The notes under the pieces were generated by a model. It searched no databases, was not told the DNA's origin, and worked only from the letters and a program-made list of their open reading frames with translations. Shown in pieces: positions 43,924 to 56,316 of a DNA stretch of 64,000 nt. Position numbers and translations under genes: made by a program. Source of the DNA: Dentipellis sp. KUC8613 (taxonomy: Eukaryota; Basidiomycota; Agaricomycetes; Russulales; Hericiaceae); contig NSJX01000024.1 in NCBI GenBank assembly GCA_002286715.1, positions 124,001 to 188,000 of the forward strand, read 5' to 3'. Position 1 is the stretch's first letter; every line of letters begins with the position of its first letter.

Positions 43924-46199
43924 TCAAGCCGGCGTGAGCAACACCGCCGCCGTATCATGCTCCGCAAGCAGCACCGTCCACTGCCCCGCGTACGTGCCAT
44001 TCTCCGCGCCCGTCCACATATCATGCACCTTAAAGCGGCCCTTGCCGCCGCGCGCGAGCCCGGGCACGTCCGCGAACGCGACGGTGAAGTTCGCCGCGGC
44101 AGCGCCGGTGTTGACGACGAAGACGTGCGTGCCCCGCGCGGACGCGCCCGCGTAGAACTGCGGCGGGCTCGCCGCGGGCGCGGTCGAGGACGCGAACGGG
44201 TGCGCGGGCGTGCCGATTTTCGCGTCCTGCGAGAACGCGAGGAGCTCTTTGTTCGTGATGATGGCCACTTGCGCTGCGGACAGCTTCGACAGCTGCAGCG
44301 CGGTGTCAGTCAGATGTACAATGCCAGAGCGAATAGAATGTGTTGGAGCGGGACATATACACGCACGTCGGTGCCGAGCAGAATCGGGCTCTTCAGGAAC
44401 GCCCACACCGCAAAGTGCGTGCGCTGCTCCTCCATCGTGAGGTCCCCGTTCCCGATCTCCATCATGTCCATGTCGTTATGCGCGAAAAAGTCGATCGTGT
44501 CCAGGTGCTGCACGTTCGTCACCATGATCGACGTGATGTAGTCCCAGTTCGCGCTGTAGGGCGTCGGCGTCAGGCGTCAGGTTCAAATTCCGCGGTGGAG
44601 GGGAGGAGGAGAGAGGGGGAGAGGGAGGCAAGGGCGTACCTAGCGTCGCCGGCCATGCGCCACGAGTGCCCGACGCGGGCACCCCACTCCCAGACGTTGG
44701 CTTCGCCCCAGATGCAGAGGTCCATCTGGACGGGGCGCGAACCGTCCGCGATCGCTGCACTGAGTATGGCGATCGGATGTCAGCACCAGGAAATCTTGGT
44801 CCACAATGCACAGAAGGAAGCTTACCCCATATAGCGGTACCGGATGGCAGAGTTCGAGTCGCTGGTGCCCGCGGATGTGTCAAGAGGGCACGGCGGACAG
44901 TGCAGTACAAGGGTACTTACTACCAGTTGCCATCAGGAGGGCTCTGGTGAGAACACAAGGATATGAGTTCCAGAACGTGTTTGCTTCTACACTTTACTCA
45001 CCGCCGCGTCGGTCCAGTTCGAGGGGATATTGCAATTATCTGCACGCAAAGTCAGCCAATGCTGTGCGGCAGAGAACATGATTGTGGCGAACCGTATTTC
45101 AGATCTATTCCGCACAAAGGTCAGTCAGCCAACCAAGAGCGTTCAAAGCCACGAGCACGCTCACAATCGATGCCCCACGAATCCCATGTCTTGGCGTCAA
45201 TCTCTTCGAAGCCAAGGGATCCGGGGTATCCAGCGCAAGTGTTGGTACCCGCATCGCTGCGCGCACCCACCAGACCGTCAGCTTTGGCCATGCTATCTCA
45301 TTCTAGCATATGGTCGGCCTACCTGTAGATACCAATCTTGAGCCCGAGCGCGTGCACCTTGTCTGCCGTGCCCTTGATACCGTCGGGGAACTTCGTCGGG
45401 TCGGGGACGAGCGTGTTGTTCGCATCGCGGGACATCTCGGCCCAGCAGTCCTAAGCGGCCGGCAGCCGTCGAGTCAACAGCGGCTCCATGGAGATGAAGT
45501 GAGCGCATACATCGATGTTGACGTATTCGTAGCCGGCATCCTTGAGCCCGAGGTCCACGAAGGACTGGGCCGCGGCAACGACCTTGGCTTCAGAGATATC
45601 TGGGGTCCAGATGGCGTCGTGGTCAATAAACACAACCCCCAAATCCCGGCGTTACGCACCACATGCGTAGGCATTCCAGCCATTCCACCTGTAGCACACG
45701 GTGTCACCCCACATCACAATGCAAATCCGCACGCAGTTCGAAGCACGTACCCCAAAGCGGGCAACTTGCCTACCTCCTTCGACGGCGGCGTCGTCGGCGC
45801 GGTCGAAGCGAGAGGCAGCGACGTGCTCGGGGTGGTGGAGCTCGCCGCGGTGGAGCTGGACGACGTCTTCGAAGCGGGGGGCGAAGTCACGCTCGAGCTG
45901 GCAGACGTAGACGTCCCAGAGCCCGAATGGGGAGCCTGAGAGGTGGACGTCGCGGCTACCGACGCGGCAGGGAGACACTGCGCGTAGTCGGGGTGGCTGC
46001 TTGCGCAGGTATAGCTACATGCGCGCGTGTCAGACAACATCCCGCGAAGACGCGAAACGACGTACCCTGCCTTGCAGACCGTGTCGCCCGTCCACGCGCC
46101 GCCGCCGCACTGCGCGTATGGGCCTACCTCCGACAGCACAGGCAGCACGACGGACGACGCGCCCAAAAGGAGCAGGAACCGTTCTTGCATATTCGGCAT
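43924..46199 (-). CDS. Secreted alpha-galactosidase, GH27, with N-terminal CBM1
   Basis: Releases terminal alpha-galactose from plant galactomannans and raffinose sugars. The ATG at 46199 opens a signal peptide ([15 protein letters not shown]). A fungal cellulose-binding module follows ([11 protein letters not shown] near 46100, then [13 protein letters not shown] across an intron), then a Ser/Thr linker at 45790-45960. The GH27 barrel begins LGWNGWNAY near 45690 and contains YEYVNIDDCW near 45520, KIGIYSDAG near 45330, and the nucleophile region [12 protein letters not shown] near 45020-45090, split by an intron. The acid/base region is [12 protein letters not shown] near 44430-44480, and [16 protein letters not shown] follows. 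The beta-sandwich end finishes VLLTPA at the stop beginning 43924. About a dozen introns. An N-terminal CBM1 on a GH27 enzyme fits a plant-wall-degrading lifestyle. Confidence 0.92.
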
Positions 46200-46280
46200 G
46201 GTGAAGTTCCACGTCAAGTCGCTGGCAAGGACAGACAGTGCCTCAGCCGCCGCTTGGGGCAGCTGCCTGCAAACACGCGC

Positions 46281-46287
46281 TATTTAA
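46281..46287 (-). promoter_or_regulatory. TATA-like element and possible CreA-type sites of the alpha-galactosidase gene
   Basis: TTAAATA on the minus strand about 85 bp before the ATG. Two SYGGRG-type matches lie farther upstream (GCGGGG at 46333-46338, CCCCGC at 46383-46388), the kind of site bound by the carbon-catabolite repressor CreA/Cre1. Such matches are common in GC-rich DNA, so repression is only a suggestion. Confidence 0.42.
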
Positions 46288-47054
46288 CATCGGGGGAGAA
46301 CCTCGGCAGAAGAAGGGGTCGCGGTGCCATAAGCGGGGGGAACACCGTGCATATGCTGGGGCCGGGCCTCGTGCTCGCGCACCCCCGCGCAACACACGGT
46401 CGCCGTCAGCTGCGCCCATCATGTGCGGCGCTGCCCGGGTGGGCGTGCTTCGCAACACAGTTGCGTACGTGCGCGAAGCTGATGAGGCGACCAGAAATAA
46501 CCGGGCGATCCGCGTACGCTGCGACGTCTGAAGCTGTTACTCACATAAATGGCGGGATCATCGTGGGGGGTGCGCAGACGTCGACGTGGTGGTTGTGGTC
46601 AAGAAGAGTTTCTGTGTTGGCGGCGTCGGTGTTGTGGAGTGAAACTCGCCGCCGCCGCCGCCTGCGACGAGCGTCAAGAAGCGATGCAGCTCCATTGTGG
46701 CACTTTGCCCAAAACGACCGTTTCTGATCCGGTTCGGGCGCGCGACGCTATTAGCGCCGCGTAGGCACGTGTCTCCCCTGCGCGGTCACGCGCTCTCGCG
46801 TCTCTTCCCGGCGGCGACGTCCAGCTCAGCTGCTCGACGCCCGCGCGACTACACTGTCATGCGCTGCTTTCTCTTTCTTCTCCTTCTCCACCGTACCATG
46901 CGCTCTCGGAGTCTCTCAGGGCTCAAATTGACGTGGCCCTGAGCCCCATACAGTCTGCTCAGCCGTCTGCATTACAGCTCAGGCTGCCAGTTCAGCAGGA
47001 CTGTTACCTATCCTACCTTAGCCAGCATGGCTCGAGTACCACAGCATCGCTGCT
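46288..47054. other. Divergent intergenic region upstream of alpha-galactosidase and the PH-like gene
   Basis: About 770 bp holding both promoters. A 354-codon plus-strand frame starting inside the alpha-galactosidase gene runs through here. It is Arg-rich, antisense to coding sequence and not a credible protein. Confidence 0.5.
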
Positions 47055-50000
47055 ATGGCTTCGTCATCTTTGTCTCCGATGGACGAGATATACTCGCTCT
47101 ATTCCCAGCCAGCGATGACCAGGGCAAACACCGCGTCTACCTCCGAGCCGCTCCCAACTCCCCTAGATGGCCTCCTGAGCAGGCGAGGCTCGAAGCAGGG
47201 CGTCTCCGGGCCGAGGAAGATGAACGCGAGGAGGGATAACGACATGGTCCGTGTGTATTCACAGACTTCTGACCCTGCGCGCTCGCACTACGGAGATAGA
47301 CCTCTCGATGCCGTGCCGGAGATGCAGGAGTACAGCGCGGAACCGTATGAGGACTATTTCTCGCTTCCGTATCCTGGCACTGCCCAGCCTGTGCTGGAAC
47401 CTCCTCCGCTGCTTCGGCGCAAGTCGACGAAAGACCTCATCGACCGCTTCGAGTCGATGTATTCGGGCAGCAGCAGCTCTGGTCCCCGGTCGAACCCGTC
47501 TGCCGCGTCTGGGAGAGTATCCAGAGATCTGTCTCCAGTCCCGACGGAGAAAACAAGCAAAAAGCGTTCGCCGCTGCGGCAGTCGATCCGCAATTTCATC
47601 TCCTTGATCAGCAAAAAGGGCAAATCGTCGAGCAAGGACAACTCGGACGGTCTGTCTCTAGTGCAGAGCATCGACAAGCTGCTCCCCAAAATACCAGCGT
47701 TGGATCCGTTCCTCGACGTACCCGCCGCTTCCTTTCGTCAACAAGACGGGTCGCAGTCAACGGTATGCACGTCGCCGACGTACGCTTTATTTAGCGGCCC
47801 GGTCCTGCACCTTTCGCGCCGCTCGAACATCATGTCCCCGGTGCTTCCGGTTTGGACGACCTGCGATGCCGTCTTGCACGCGCACCATATCCTTCTGACG
47901 ACGCATACATCGAGGGGAACGCCCACCACCGAGATCGTGTCTTTAACAGGCTGCACAGACGTGCGCTCCGTGCCATCTCGAGAGCTGGCCGACGAGGAAT
48001 ACGGCTTGCTACCCACCCAGACCAGCGTCGAGAACCCGAAGGTATTCGAAGTCTGCTTCGCCGGCCGCGATCCCGAGCGCTTCGCAGCCTCATCCGTCAA
48101 GGGCCGAGCAGCGTGGGTCAGCGCAATCTGGGACGTCATCCTGCACGCCCAAGAGCAAAGCATCAGCGAGCGCAACAAGTCCCAAGTCGACCTCCTCCTC
48201 AAAGTCGACGCGACGCTCTCCGCCGAAGGCTACACCGGCACCGCCTCCCCCGCGCCCTCCGACAACCGCACGTCGTCGCTCCTCGACGCATACAACGAGC
48301 CCTCCCCCCAAAGCGCATCCCAGCCCCCCGAGCGCGGGCTCCCCCGCTTCCCCGAGGCCGCCGACCGCTGCGCCACGCCGGACAGACACCCCGAAACGGT
48401 CCCCGACCTCGCGCAGCGCCTCGCGCTCTCCGTCGACACCTCGCCGGGCCGCCTCGCGCGCACGCCGTCGTCCACGCCGAGCCCGTCCATCCTGCACCTC
48501 GGGCAGATGTCCGTCGTGAAGCAGCGCCTCGCCGCTATGCAGTCCAAGACCAGCTCCTCCGGGTCCGCCTCCGCCTCGAGCTCGTCGAGAGCCTCGCAGT
48601 CCCAGTCGAGCGCGCTGACGCCCAGCACGCGCCTCACGACGCCCGCGAGCTCGCAGTACGGCGGCACGCGTCTCACGACGCCCGTAGGCTCGCAGTACAG
48701 CGGTAGCAGCACCAGCAGGCGGCAGCGCTCCTCCGAGGTCTCCGAGCGCCCGCGCTCGACGCACCTCGCCGCGCCCGAGTCCGACACCGCGAGCCGCCTC
48801 ACGTCTCCTGTGTCCGCAGTGTCGGACGGCAGCGCGTACAGCCCCGCGTCGACCCGCCCAAAGTCGGCGTTCCGCCTGCGCGAGGAGATGCGCATGCGCG
48901 ACAAGGCGCTGTCGATGAGCGGCAGGACTGACAGCGTCGTGGAGAGAGAGATGGGCATGGAGATGGAGACCCCCACCGCGCCGACGATGGAGCGCGGGCC
49001 CTCGCTCGCCTCATCTACGCTCGACCGCCCACCTTCACAGCTCTCCCCCCTCGACCGCCCGCACTCGCAGCTCTCCGCAAGCACGAACGACGAGGACATG
49101 GCCGCACTCCTCGACGTGATGGACGTGCACGCCGAGCTGCAGCAGAACCACGTCGCGGCCGTCGGCGAGCAGGTCGCGGCGGTGCACGCCTCGGTGCAGG
49201 GCCTCGCGGCGGACGTGCGCACCGCGCACCGCGACGCGCGCCAGGTCGTCGACATGCGCGGCATGCTCGAGACGCTCGCGAACACGATCGCGCGGAACGA
49301 GATCGTGCGGTCGGCGCCTGCGCCGGGGCTGGGGGAGGAGAGCGAGAGGCATGTGCTGGAGGTGCTAGAGGACATCCGGATGAACTTGAAGGTCGACCTG
49401 CCGACGGTCGTGCGGATGCTACGGGAGATCAAGGCCACGACCTCTGTGCCCACGCAGACTCTCGCCAACGAGAAGCCGTCGATCTCTGGCCTCCCGACAG
49501 AGTCCTCCGTGCCGCCTGCGGAGATGCTCGCGGTGAACGACAAGCTGGATGCGCTGATGGCGATATGCAAGCAGCTGAACATTGCGAGGCCGGGTCCCAC
49601 TCCGGCGCCCGCGGTAAGGAGGCCGCCGACGCCTGCGCCTGTGTTTCCTCCTGCTGCGTCGCCTAGGCCTGATGGTGCTCAAAAATCTGAGCTTGAGCCT
49701 GAGTCTTCCGGCGGTATTCAGGAGACTGACAGCGCAGAGGAAGCTGTGATGAAGGTGAGCAAAGACACGCGCCGCATAGAGTTGCAGATCATCTGACTGT
49801 ACTGCAGGATGAATCGGCACCAGCGGCAACAGAGCTTTCGCGGTCTGCCATCGTGTCCGGATCCAGCGACAAGCCTCCTACTCCCGAAGAGGTCTGTGCC
49901 AATCTGCTTTTTCCACCCATGCAAAGCCTGACTCCTCGTCAGCTCCAGGAAATTTTGACCTTACTCCGCACCGACCAGAACCAGCGGACGGTACAGATGG

Positions 50001-51021
50001 AGCAGCAAGCCGACAGCGTGCGCTATCTCAACGAACTGAACACAGTAAGCCCACCACCTTGCAGACTAAAACAACCGACTAACAGAAACATTTGTCCAGT
50101 GGCTCGAAGCATTCGTCAGCAGCGGGACAGCGCAGATCCAGGACGTCGCGGCCGGCGTCAAGCAGCTCTGTCGCGAACTGGGCACCGGCGACGACGACGA
50201 CACGACCGAGATGGCAGACGTCGGAGCTGGGGGCGATGGGGGCGAAGGAGGCCCGCCGAAGACGATCATGGGCGACCTGCGGCGGTTCCTGGTGGACAGC
50301 GAGGCGCGCGGGCGCGACACTGCGAAGCTGCAGACGACGGTGGATGGGCTGATCGCTGCGATGAACGAGGATATGCGGAAGAATGCGGAGATGCGGAATG
50401 CGTATAGTGAGTAGTGCCACGTTCGTGCTTGTTGGGAGGTGAGATGCTGATGCCAGCCTGGTGTAGCGACGGAGTCGGTTATTGGGTTCATAGATAGGCA
50501 GAGGCAGGATCAAGAGAGGATGTTGAGAGCGATAGCTGCTGGTAAGTAAATCTCAACTTCTTCAATGCACCTGGTCTCATGCAGTACGGCAGAATTGTCA
50601 AACGACATCAAGGGCGAGCGACTCCGCTTTGTAGAAGCCATGAAAGAGGCCACAGCAATCAACGTGCAGAGTAAGCCCTCTCACTTCACTCACCTATCCC
50701 TCCCACCCCAACTAACCCACACAAACAGTCCACGTGGAAGAGTTCAAGAAAGAGCTCACCCGCGAGGTTCTCCTCATGACACAAGACGTCAGCCGCCTGC
50801 AGCGCGAGCGGCAGACGCTGGAACAGCAGATCGCCGACCTCTTCGCGTTCTACTCGAAGCAAAAGCAGGCCGGCGCAGCAGAGAACCAGATGACGAGATC
50901 GCATGCGATGCCCAGGCCCGAATCCGTGCGGCCGTCTCACTCCTCCCACTCCCAGCCGCCGCCGCCTGAACGCCCCAAGTCACACCGTGCGCTGCCGAAT
51001 CCGCCTCCGGGGCAAAACTGA
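47055..51021 (+). CDS. Large protein with PH-like domain, disordered middle and C-terminal coiled coils, unknown function
   Basis: The ATG at 47055 (MASSSLSPMDEIYSLYSQP) opens an exon of 913 codons; at least five smaller exons extend it to the TGA at 51019-51021. The N-terminal 200 residues are Ser/Arg-rich with a RSPLRQSIRNFISLISKKGK basic helix near 47570-47630. Residues about 240-370 look like a pleckstrin-homology domain (LFSGPVLHLSRR, HHILLTTHTSRG, TEIVSLTGCTDVRSV, FEVCFAGRDPERFAASS, RAAWVSAIWDVI). A long Ser/Pro-rich stretch follows with two near-repeats (TRLTTPASSQYGG and TRLTTPVGSQYSG, about 48625-48705). Then comes a helical region to 49600, and helical exons with LTPRQLQEILTLLR and ELTREVLLMTQDVSRLQRERQ. 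A membrane-associated cytoskeletal or signalling role would fit but is a guess. Confidence 0.78.
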
Positions 51022-51197
51022 AGTGGTATTACGGGGGTGCCTGAGACATTGGGGTAACGTAAAGGGTGAGGGCCCTGAGGCGACGGAAAGAAAGCAAGAA
51101 AGCAGGCCAGAGTGTGGTATTAGAGTGGCTGGGGAATGTTACTGGTATCGTTAGTAATTCAAGAAGGCGAAAGATAGATAGAGATAAAGTATATACG

Positions 51198-54100
51198 CTA
51201 ATGCGACTGATAATTCTCCGGAGAGATGGAACGCGCCGTCGCAGCGATGCGGAAGTTGACAGGGACAACTGTGTGTCTGAGGGAAAAGTATAAGGAATAA
51301 CGTGACAATCAAATGAAAGTGCTGCACTCACTCATAATATTTCTGCACGTCGTGTCCTTCCATGACTAAAATGTCGCCCTAAATACGCTTGAATTACTGT
51401 TCTCTTTGGTTTGAGCTATACGCGTGCTGACTTACATGCCGCAAGGCAACAGTCAAGACAGTGTTGCGGTTTGTCTTCTTGTCATTGTGCGGGACAAATT
51501 GGGAATGAAGACGGAAGTGCATCAGGGCAGTCGAGCCCAACGACAGCCCCGCGACGACTTCGCCGAGGCCGCGTTCAGCATCGCTGTGGAACTGCACACA
51601 AATACAATCAGACTTCACCTTCAGACGCCGCTATTAAAATGGAAACGTACAGCCATGCGCTGCTGCTCCATGTATGCGGCGCTGAGCACTTCGTTGAAGT
51701 GCGCATCGAGCCCGAGAAGCTGCTTGACGCGTCTGCCGACGAGGCGAAGGGCTCTGAGGACGGCGGGCGGGCCGGTCTCGAGGGGTTCTGTCCGGTCTGC
51801 GCCGCCAACGTACTGTAGATACTCATGATCAGCTGCATGATCATTGGCGAGGTCCGTCAGGAAGTACCTGGTATGGAGCTCCAGCTAGACGGATTGCCTG
51901 TGAGCTACTGACTAGTCAATGGTAATATCGAGAAAACTCACTATTCTGCGAAAAGTAATTCGTGAGTAGTTCACCGCGGCCTAGGAAGCAAGTCAGCATT
52001 CAGTAGACTAGTCTTCAAGTGGGACGTTACATTTATGCTAGCACCATTTTCAGTTATCTTTGCATGCGACAATATGGTAAGAAAACTTACGTTTCTCAGA
52101 GGGAAGCGCCTAAACAGAAGCTGTCCATTCTTCGCCTGCTCTTGATATTCCTTGAAGATTTCATTCGCTTCCTTGTTGACCAGCTGGCTACCCTGAATAT
52201 GATGGATCTTCCCCCTGCACTCCGTCTTTCAGTCCAGGTCCTCCACCATCAAAGCGGAGAGAACCACCACGTACCGACCCTCGGGGAACGTGAAAGTCTG
52301 ATAAGATGCCTGCTGCGAGCCGTCTCTATTGTATCTCGTCATAGTGCGCCCAACAAGGATTCCTGGACCCGTATAAGCACAGCATAGAAGACACAAAGAG
52401 CTGTCATACCAGATCCCGGTGCGACCTTATGGTGGTAGATCCCCAGCTGGGTCTGCTGCGCCCAGAAGTCCTTATGCGATCGTATCACGCCCAGTGCCTC
52501 GTGACGTATCTGGGTATGCGGTATGCGCAAGCGACAAATGGTCAGTACTTCAGTATGCGAACAGAATCCATCACGTACCCCGCAGGACGAACACTCCCAT
52601 CCGTCCCACCTCCATCTACGAGCGGTTCACAGTCAACACCTACGCCCATGTCTACGAGAACGAGTATGCCATACCTGCACGAAAGCCGCCCACACACCCT
52701 GCAATGGATGCCCCTCGTAAACTGCCTCGACGTCACCGAGCCGCCCCTCGGATCGGGCGCCTCCGGCTTCTCGACGTCCAGCGCGGGATCGCGCTCGGCG
52801 TCCTGGTTGCGCGCATAGATGAACGCAGGGTCGTATGTGAGCGAATCGGACGCCGGCTCCGCGCCGTCGATGGACCAGAATGCAGCGCACTCCGGGTGAA
52901 GGCACATCCAGCCCTGCTCGTACACGAGCGGGGACGTCTTGCTGCAGATCGCGCATTGAGAACGGGCGACGTCGGGGACTGGTGGTTCCAGGAGAGTTGC
53001 GGGGGATTGAGGGCAGAGTTGTGGTTCTTCGGGGCACCACCACGGAGCGCCCTGCTCAGCGCACCACTCAAACGCAAACTTATACCGAATAACACGCGCC
53101 GCCTCCGCGCCATTCGGCTGATATTCAGCTATCCCAACAGAAAAGTCAGACGTATTCAAATACACTGAATCCATTTGCTCTCACCCCACGCATGGACAAT
53201 CCTGTATCTCCCCAGTACCACATACGTGTACCCGGGCGTGGCAAGGTCGTACGGGAACAGCGCATATCTGTCGTCCGCGAGGAGCACGAGCGGCTCGCCG
53301 ATTTGATGGTTCTTCAGGAGTGCCCTGACGGATTTGTCGTCTGCGAGCTGATTTGCGGCTCTTTGCCTGTGCAGCTGGCCTGATTTCGAGTGCAGGGCCT
53401 CGGCCTTGCCTCCGCTAGGGACTGCATGAGTTGAGACGCATGTAGAGAAATAAGAGATGCGTACCCGTGCGATATGATCAGTCTTCCACCATGGGCGAAT
53501 ATGTCGCGGCTAGACGTCCAGCATGAACACCGCGCCACGCATCGAAGAGAAAACGCGGCACAGACCTTGCAGCAAAAGCACTCAAAAGGTATCCCCTTGC
53601 GACGTCCTGCGCGGAGTACACGCCCCCTTGATAGCTGCGGAACGAGTCTAGCGACTCGCAAACTTCCTGACGCGACTACGATCTCCGTTCAGCACAAACT
53701 CTGACTTGTCAGAGGTTCGCCACATACCTGAGCCCAGATGGGCGGCCGCACGGGAAGCTTGGGCTTCACAGGCGGTGGCGGTGGTAGCGGGGGCGCCTGC
53801 GTCTCGCCCAACACCGGGACAGGCAGCGTAAGTGCCCCATCAACAACCATACCCCCTTCAACGACTGTCGACTCGGCCACCTCCACAGGCCTATCTTGCA
53901 CCGGCGCTGGCACCGGCACCTCATGTTCCACATCAACATGCTCCTCAATATACGTCTTCTCATCCACATCCTCCTCGTCCCACTGCAGCATCTCAGGCGG
54001 CGGGGGGCAGTGCAGGTGGTACTCCAGGCCCTGCGCGCCGATGTCCTGCAGCCCCCGGTCGATCGTCTCCTGCGCAGTCTCTTCGTGCGTGTATTCGGCC

Positions 54101-55874
54101 GGCGGCGGGGGCGGGGGCGGCGATTTGGGCTTTTTGAGCTTGCGCGGACGCTTGATCGTGACGCGGGTTGTCTTTTCCGTGGCCGCGGGCGTGTTGGTGG
54201 GCACGGGAGGGGGTGCTGAGACCTCGTTGTGTGGACGCTTGCGGGTAGATTTCTTGACGGGGGGTGTTGATGAATCGGTCGCATCCGCCATACGCACGTC
54301 ATGTTGGTATCTTTGGCTACTTGCATGCGGTTCAGCTCGCTCAGGGGGATCCTCTGCAGCTGCAGGCGCGTCCGCAGGGGGTTGCGGCGACTCCTGATGC
54401 TTCTTTGCTTTCCGCGACTTCTCTTTTTCCTTCTCCTTCTCCCTCTCCTTCTCCTTCAGTTTCGGAGCCTTCGCTTTGACCTTCTGTCCCTTCTCTAATG
54501 GTCGCTTCTCCTGCTCTACCTGCGCGAGTCGCGGTTTCTTGACCGTCTTCATTTCGTCGTCAATCCGGCGCTGCTTCGCCTCCGGAGCGCGGCGGTTCAC
54601 ATGGATCGGGGGTGGACGTGCTGAGGCACTAGCGCTAGCACTGCCGTTCAGCTCTCGCCTCTGGCTGCGCGTGAGCGGCTGCCATCCGAAGAGGAAGTCG
54701 CCAGATGCGTCCTTGGTAGAGGCAGAGAGCGACATCGCGTCCTCGTTGGCGTGAGCTCTTGCGGGGGGTGCGGTGATGAGGGTGTTGTTGATGGCGAGAG
54801 ACCCGTTGTCCGTACGCTGTCGTTTTTGTGCATGCTGCGGGAGATCTGTCCTCTTCTTTATTGCCTTCTTGTCTCGCTTCTGAGACCCGTCGCGCGGCAC
54901 GTGTGCGAGCTTTGACATTTTATCTTTGCGTGTTGATGATGAGACGTGCTGCGGCGTGCCAGTGTCTTGTCCATTGTCCCTCCGATGCTGAGACGACGTG
55001 CCAATGACGTCCAACGGGTCGGCGCTGCTGGTGATACGACGTGCGAGATCAGCGAGAGGTAGATCGGGACTCTCATTCCTGGAACCTTGGTCGCTCGGTT
55101 CCCGTTCGGCTGCGACCTTCCGTTTTCGCGTCGCGGGACGAGTACCTACAGCGTCCCACCGCGAGTCAGTCCACCAAAGCTCGAGTAAAACCATAAACAG
55201 AAACAACCTACCATCGACATCACCTCTCACCCCCAACTTCCTCTTCCCAACCTTCTTCACGCACCGCCTCAACGTGCTCTCCGCCTTGCCGTCATCCAGG
55301 CTATACCCGTACCCCTCGCCCTTGCGTATCCCATCGAGCAGAACGCGGCACGCGTCGCCCGTGTCGCCCGCGCGGCGCAGCTTGTACACGCCCCAGAAGA
55401 ACTCGACGAACAGCTTGCGGTCGTCGACGCTCCCGCTCGAGAACTTGCGCTTGGCGACCTTGCCCGGCTCGAGCTCCCTGTTGGGCGTGAACGCCGTCTG
55501 CAGCCACACGTGCGCCGCATCGAGCTGTGCGAGGAGGGCCCAGTTAGCGTCTATGATAGATAGATAGATACCACCGGATTGTTATTGTACAGTAGTGACG
55601 CCATGCCGACGCCGACACCAACACGCCGGGCTCGCAACGTGCCCGGGCGCGGAAGGAGATTCAGACTGGCACGCGACATCGACATGTACATGTACAGTGA
55701 TAAACAAGTACGTATACGCACCGCGTCGTTCTTCTCGAGCTCCCCCGCGACCCGCGCCAGCCACGCCGACTCGTCCTCGACGCGGCGGCGCGCGGCGCAG
55801 CGCGCGGGGAACGCGGTCGCGAACGGCTCGTCGTCGTTCAGCGCCGCGTCGTGCCAGGACTGCGGCAGCCGCAT
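51198..55874 (-). CDS. Large AlkB-like 2-oxoglutarate/Fe(II) dioxygenase with long basic N-terminal region
   Basis: I read one long gene from the ATG at 55874 (MRLPQSWHDAALNDDEPF) to the TAG at 51198-51200. The first part (to about 55200) is helical; 53750-55140 encodes a disordered Lys/Glu- and Pro-rich region. Next is a domain with DIFAHGGRLIISHG, EPLVLLADDRYALFPYDL and YVVLGRYRIVHAW (53190-53520). An aromatic stretch with a CAIC...CLHPEC cluster (52880-53000) follows, then FPEG and IHHIQGSQLVNKEANEIF (52140-52280). The catalytic core has FHSDAERGLGEVVAGLSLG (iron H-x-D, 51520-51590) and GDILVMEGHDVQKYYE, and ends HTVVPVNFRIAATARSI, holding the second iron His and the 2OG-binding Arg. The tail requires splicing at GA|GTGAGT near 51330; unspliced reading stops at 51328. 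The substrate (nucleic acid or protein) is unknown. Confidence 0.8.
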
Positions 55875-56316
55875 CGTGTAATTGCGGGCCAGAAACTCAG
55901 AGCGCAGGCGGCGGCGGCGAGCACTGATACTGGTGCTGAGAGTGGGAGCGGGGCCACAGTGCGAGTTGAGGTTCTCATGAATTAGGTTTCGCCGCAGCCG
56001 CTTATTATGAGGGACGCGCGCACGGCGATCAACTTCGCGCCGTCGCCGTCGCCGTCACCTTCGCCTCTCCGCCTGACGTGGGACGTCGACGCGGCGTCCG
56101 AGTCTTCCCCGCTCCCATACACACGCACACGTTTGCCATCCCCCACAGTCAATCAAACACTGAACCAGCACCAACAGGAAAACAGAAACCAGAAACCAAA
56201 ACAGCAGCACGCGATGGATGCTCATCATCTTACGAGTCAGCGGTAGTCTATGCAGGTAGCAATACGCAGCAGTATATGCACTATGCACTATGCATCACGC
56301 GGGGACCGTCCGACGC
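55875..56316. other. Gap between the dioxygenase promoter and the ATP synthase delta 3' end
   Basis: About 440 bp. It includes a short hexamer-like GC repeat near 56038-56063 (CGCCGTCGCCGTC...). No gene recognised. Confidence 0.5.

Noticed and set aside
45663..46727. 354-codon plus-strand open frame
   Set aside because: It runs antisense through the alpha-galactosidase CBM1 and linker exons and is Arg-rich, as expected when GC-rich coding DNA is read in the wrong frame.
48230..49600. 456-codon minus-strand open frame
   Set aside because: Antisense to the long PH-like gene; its Ser/Arg composition mirrors the sense strand and no domain is visible.
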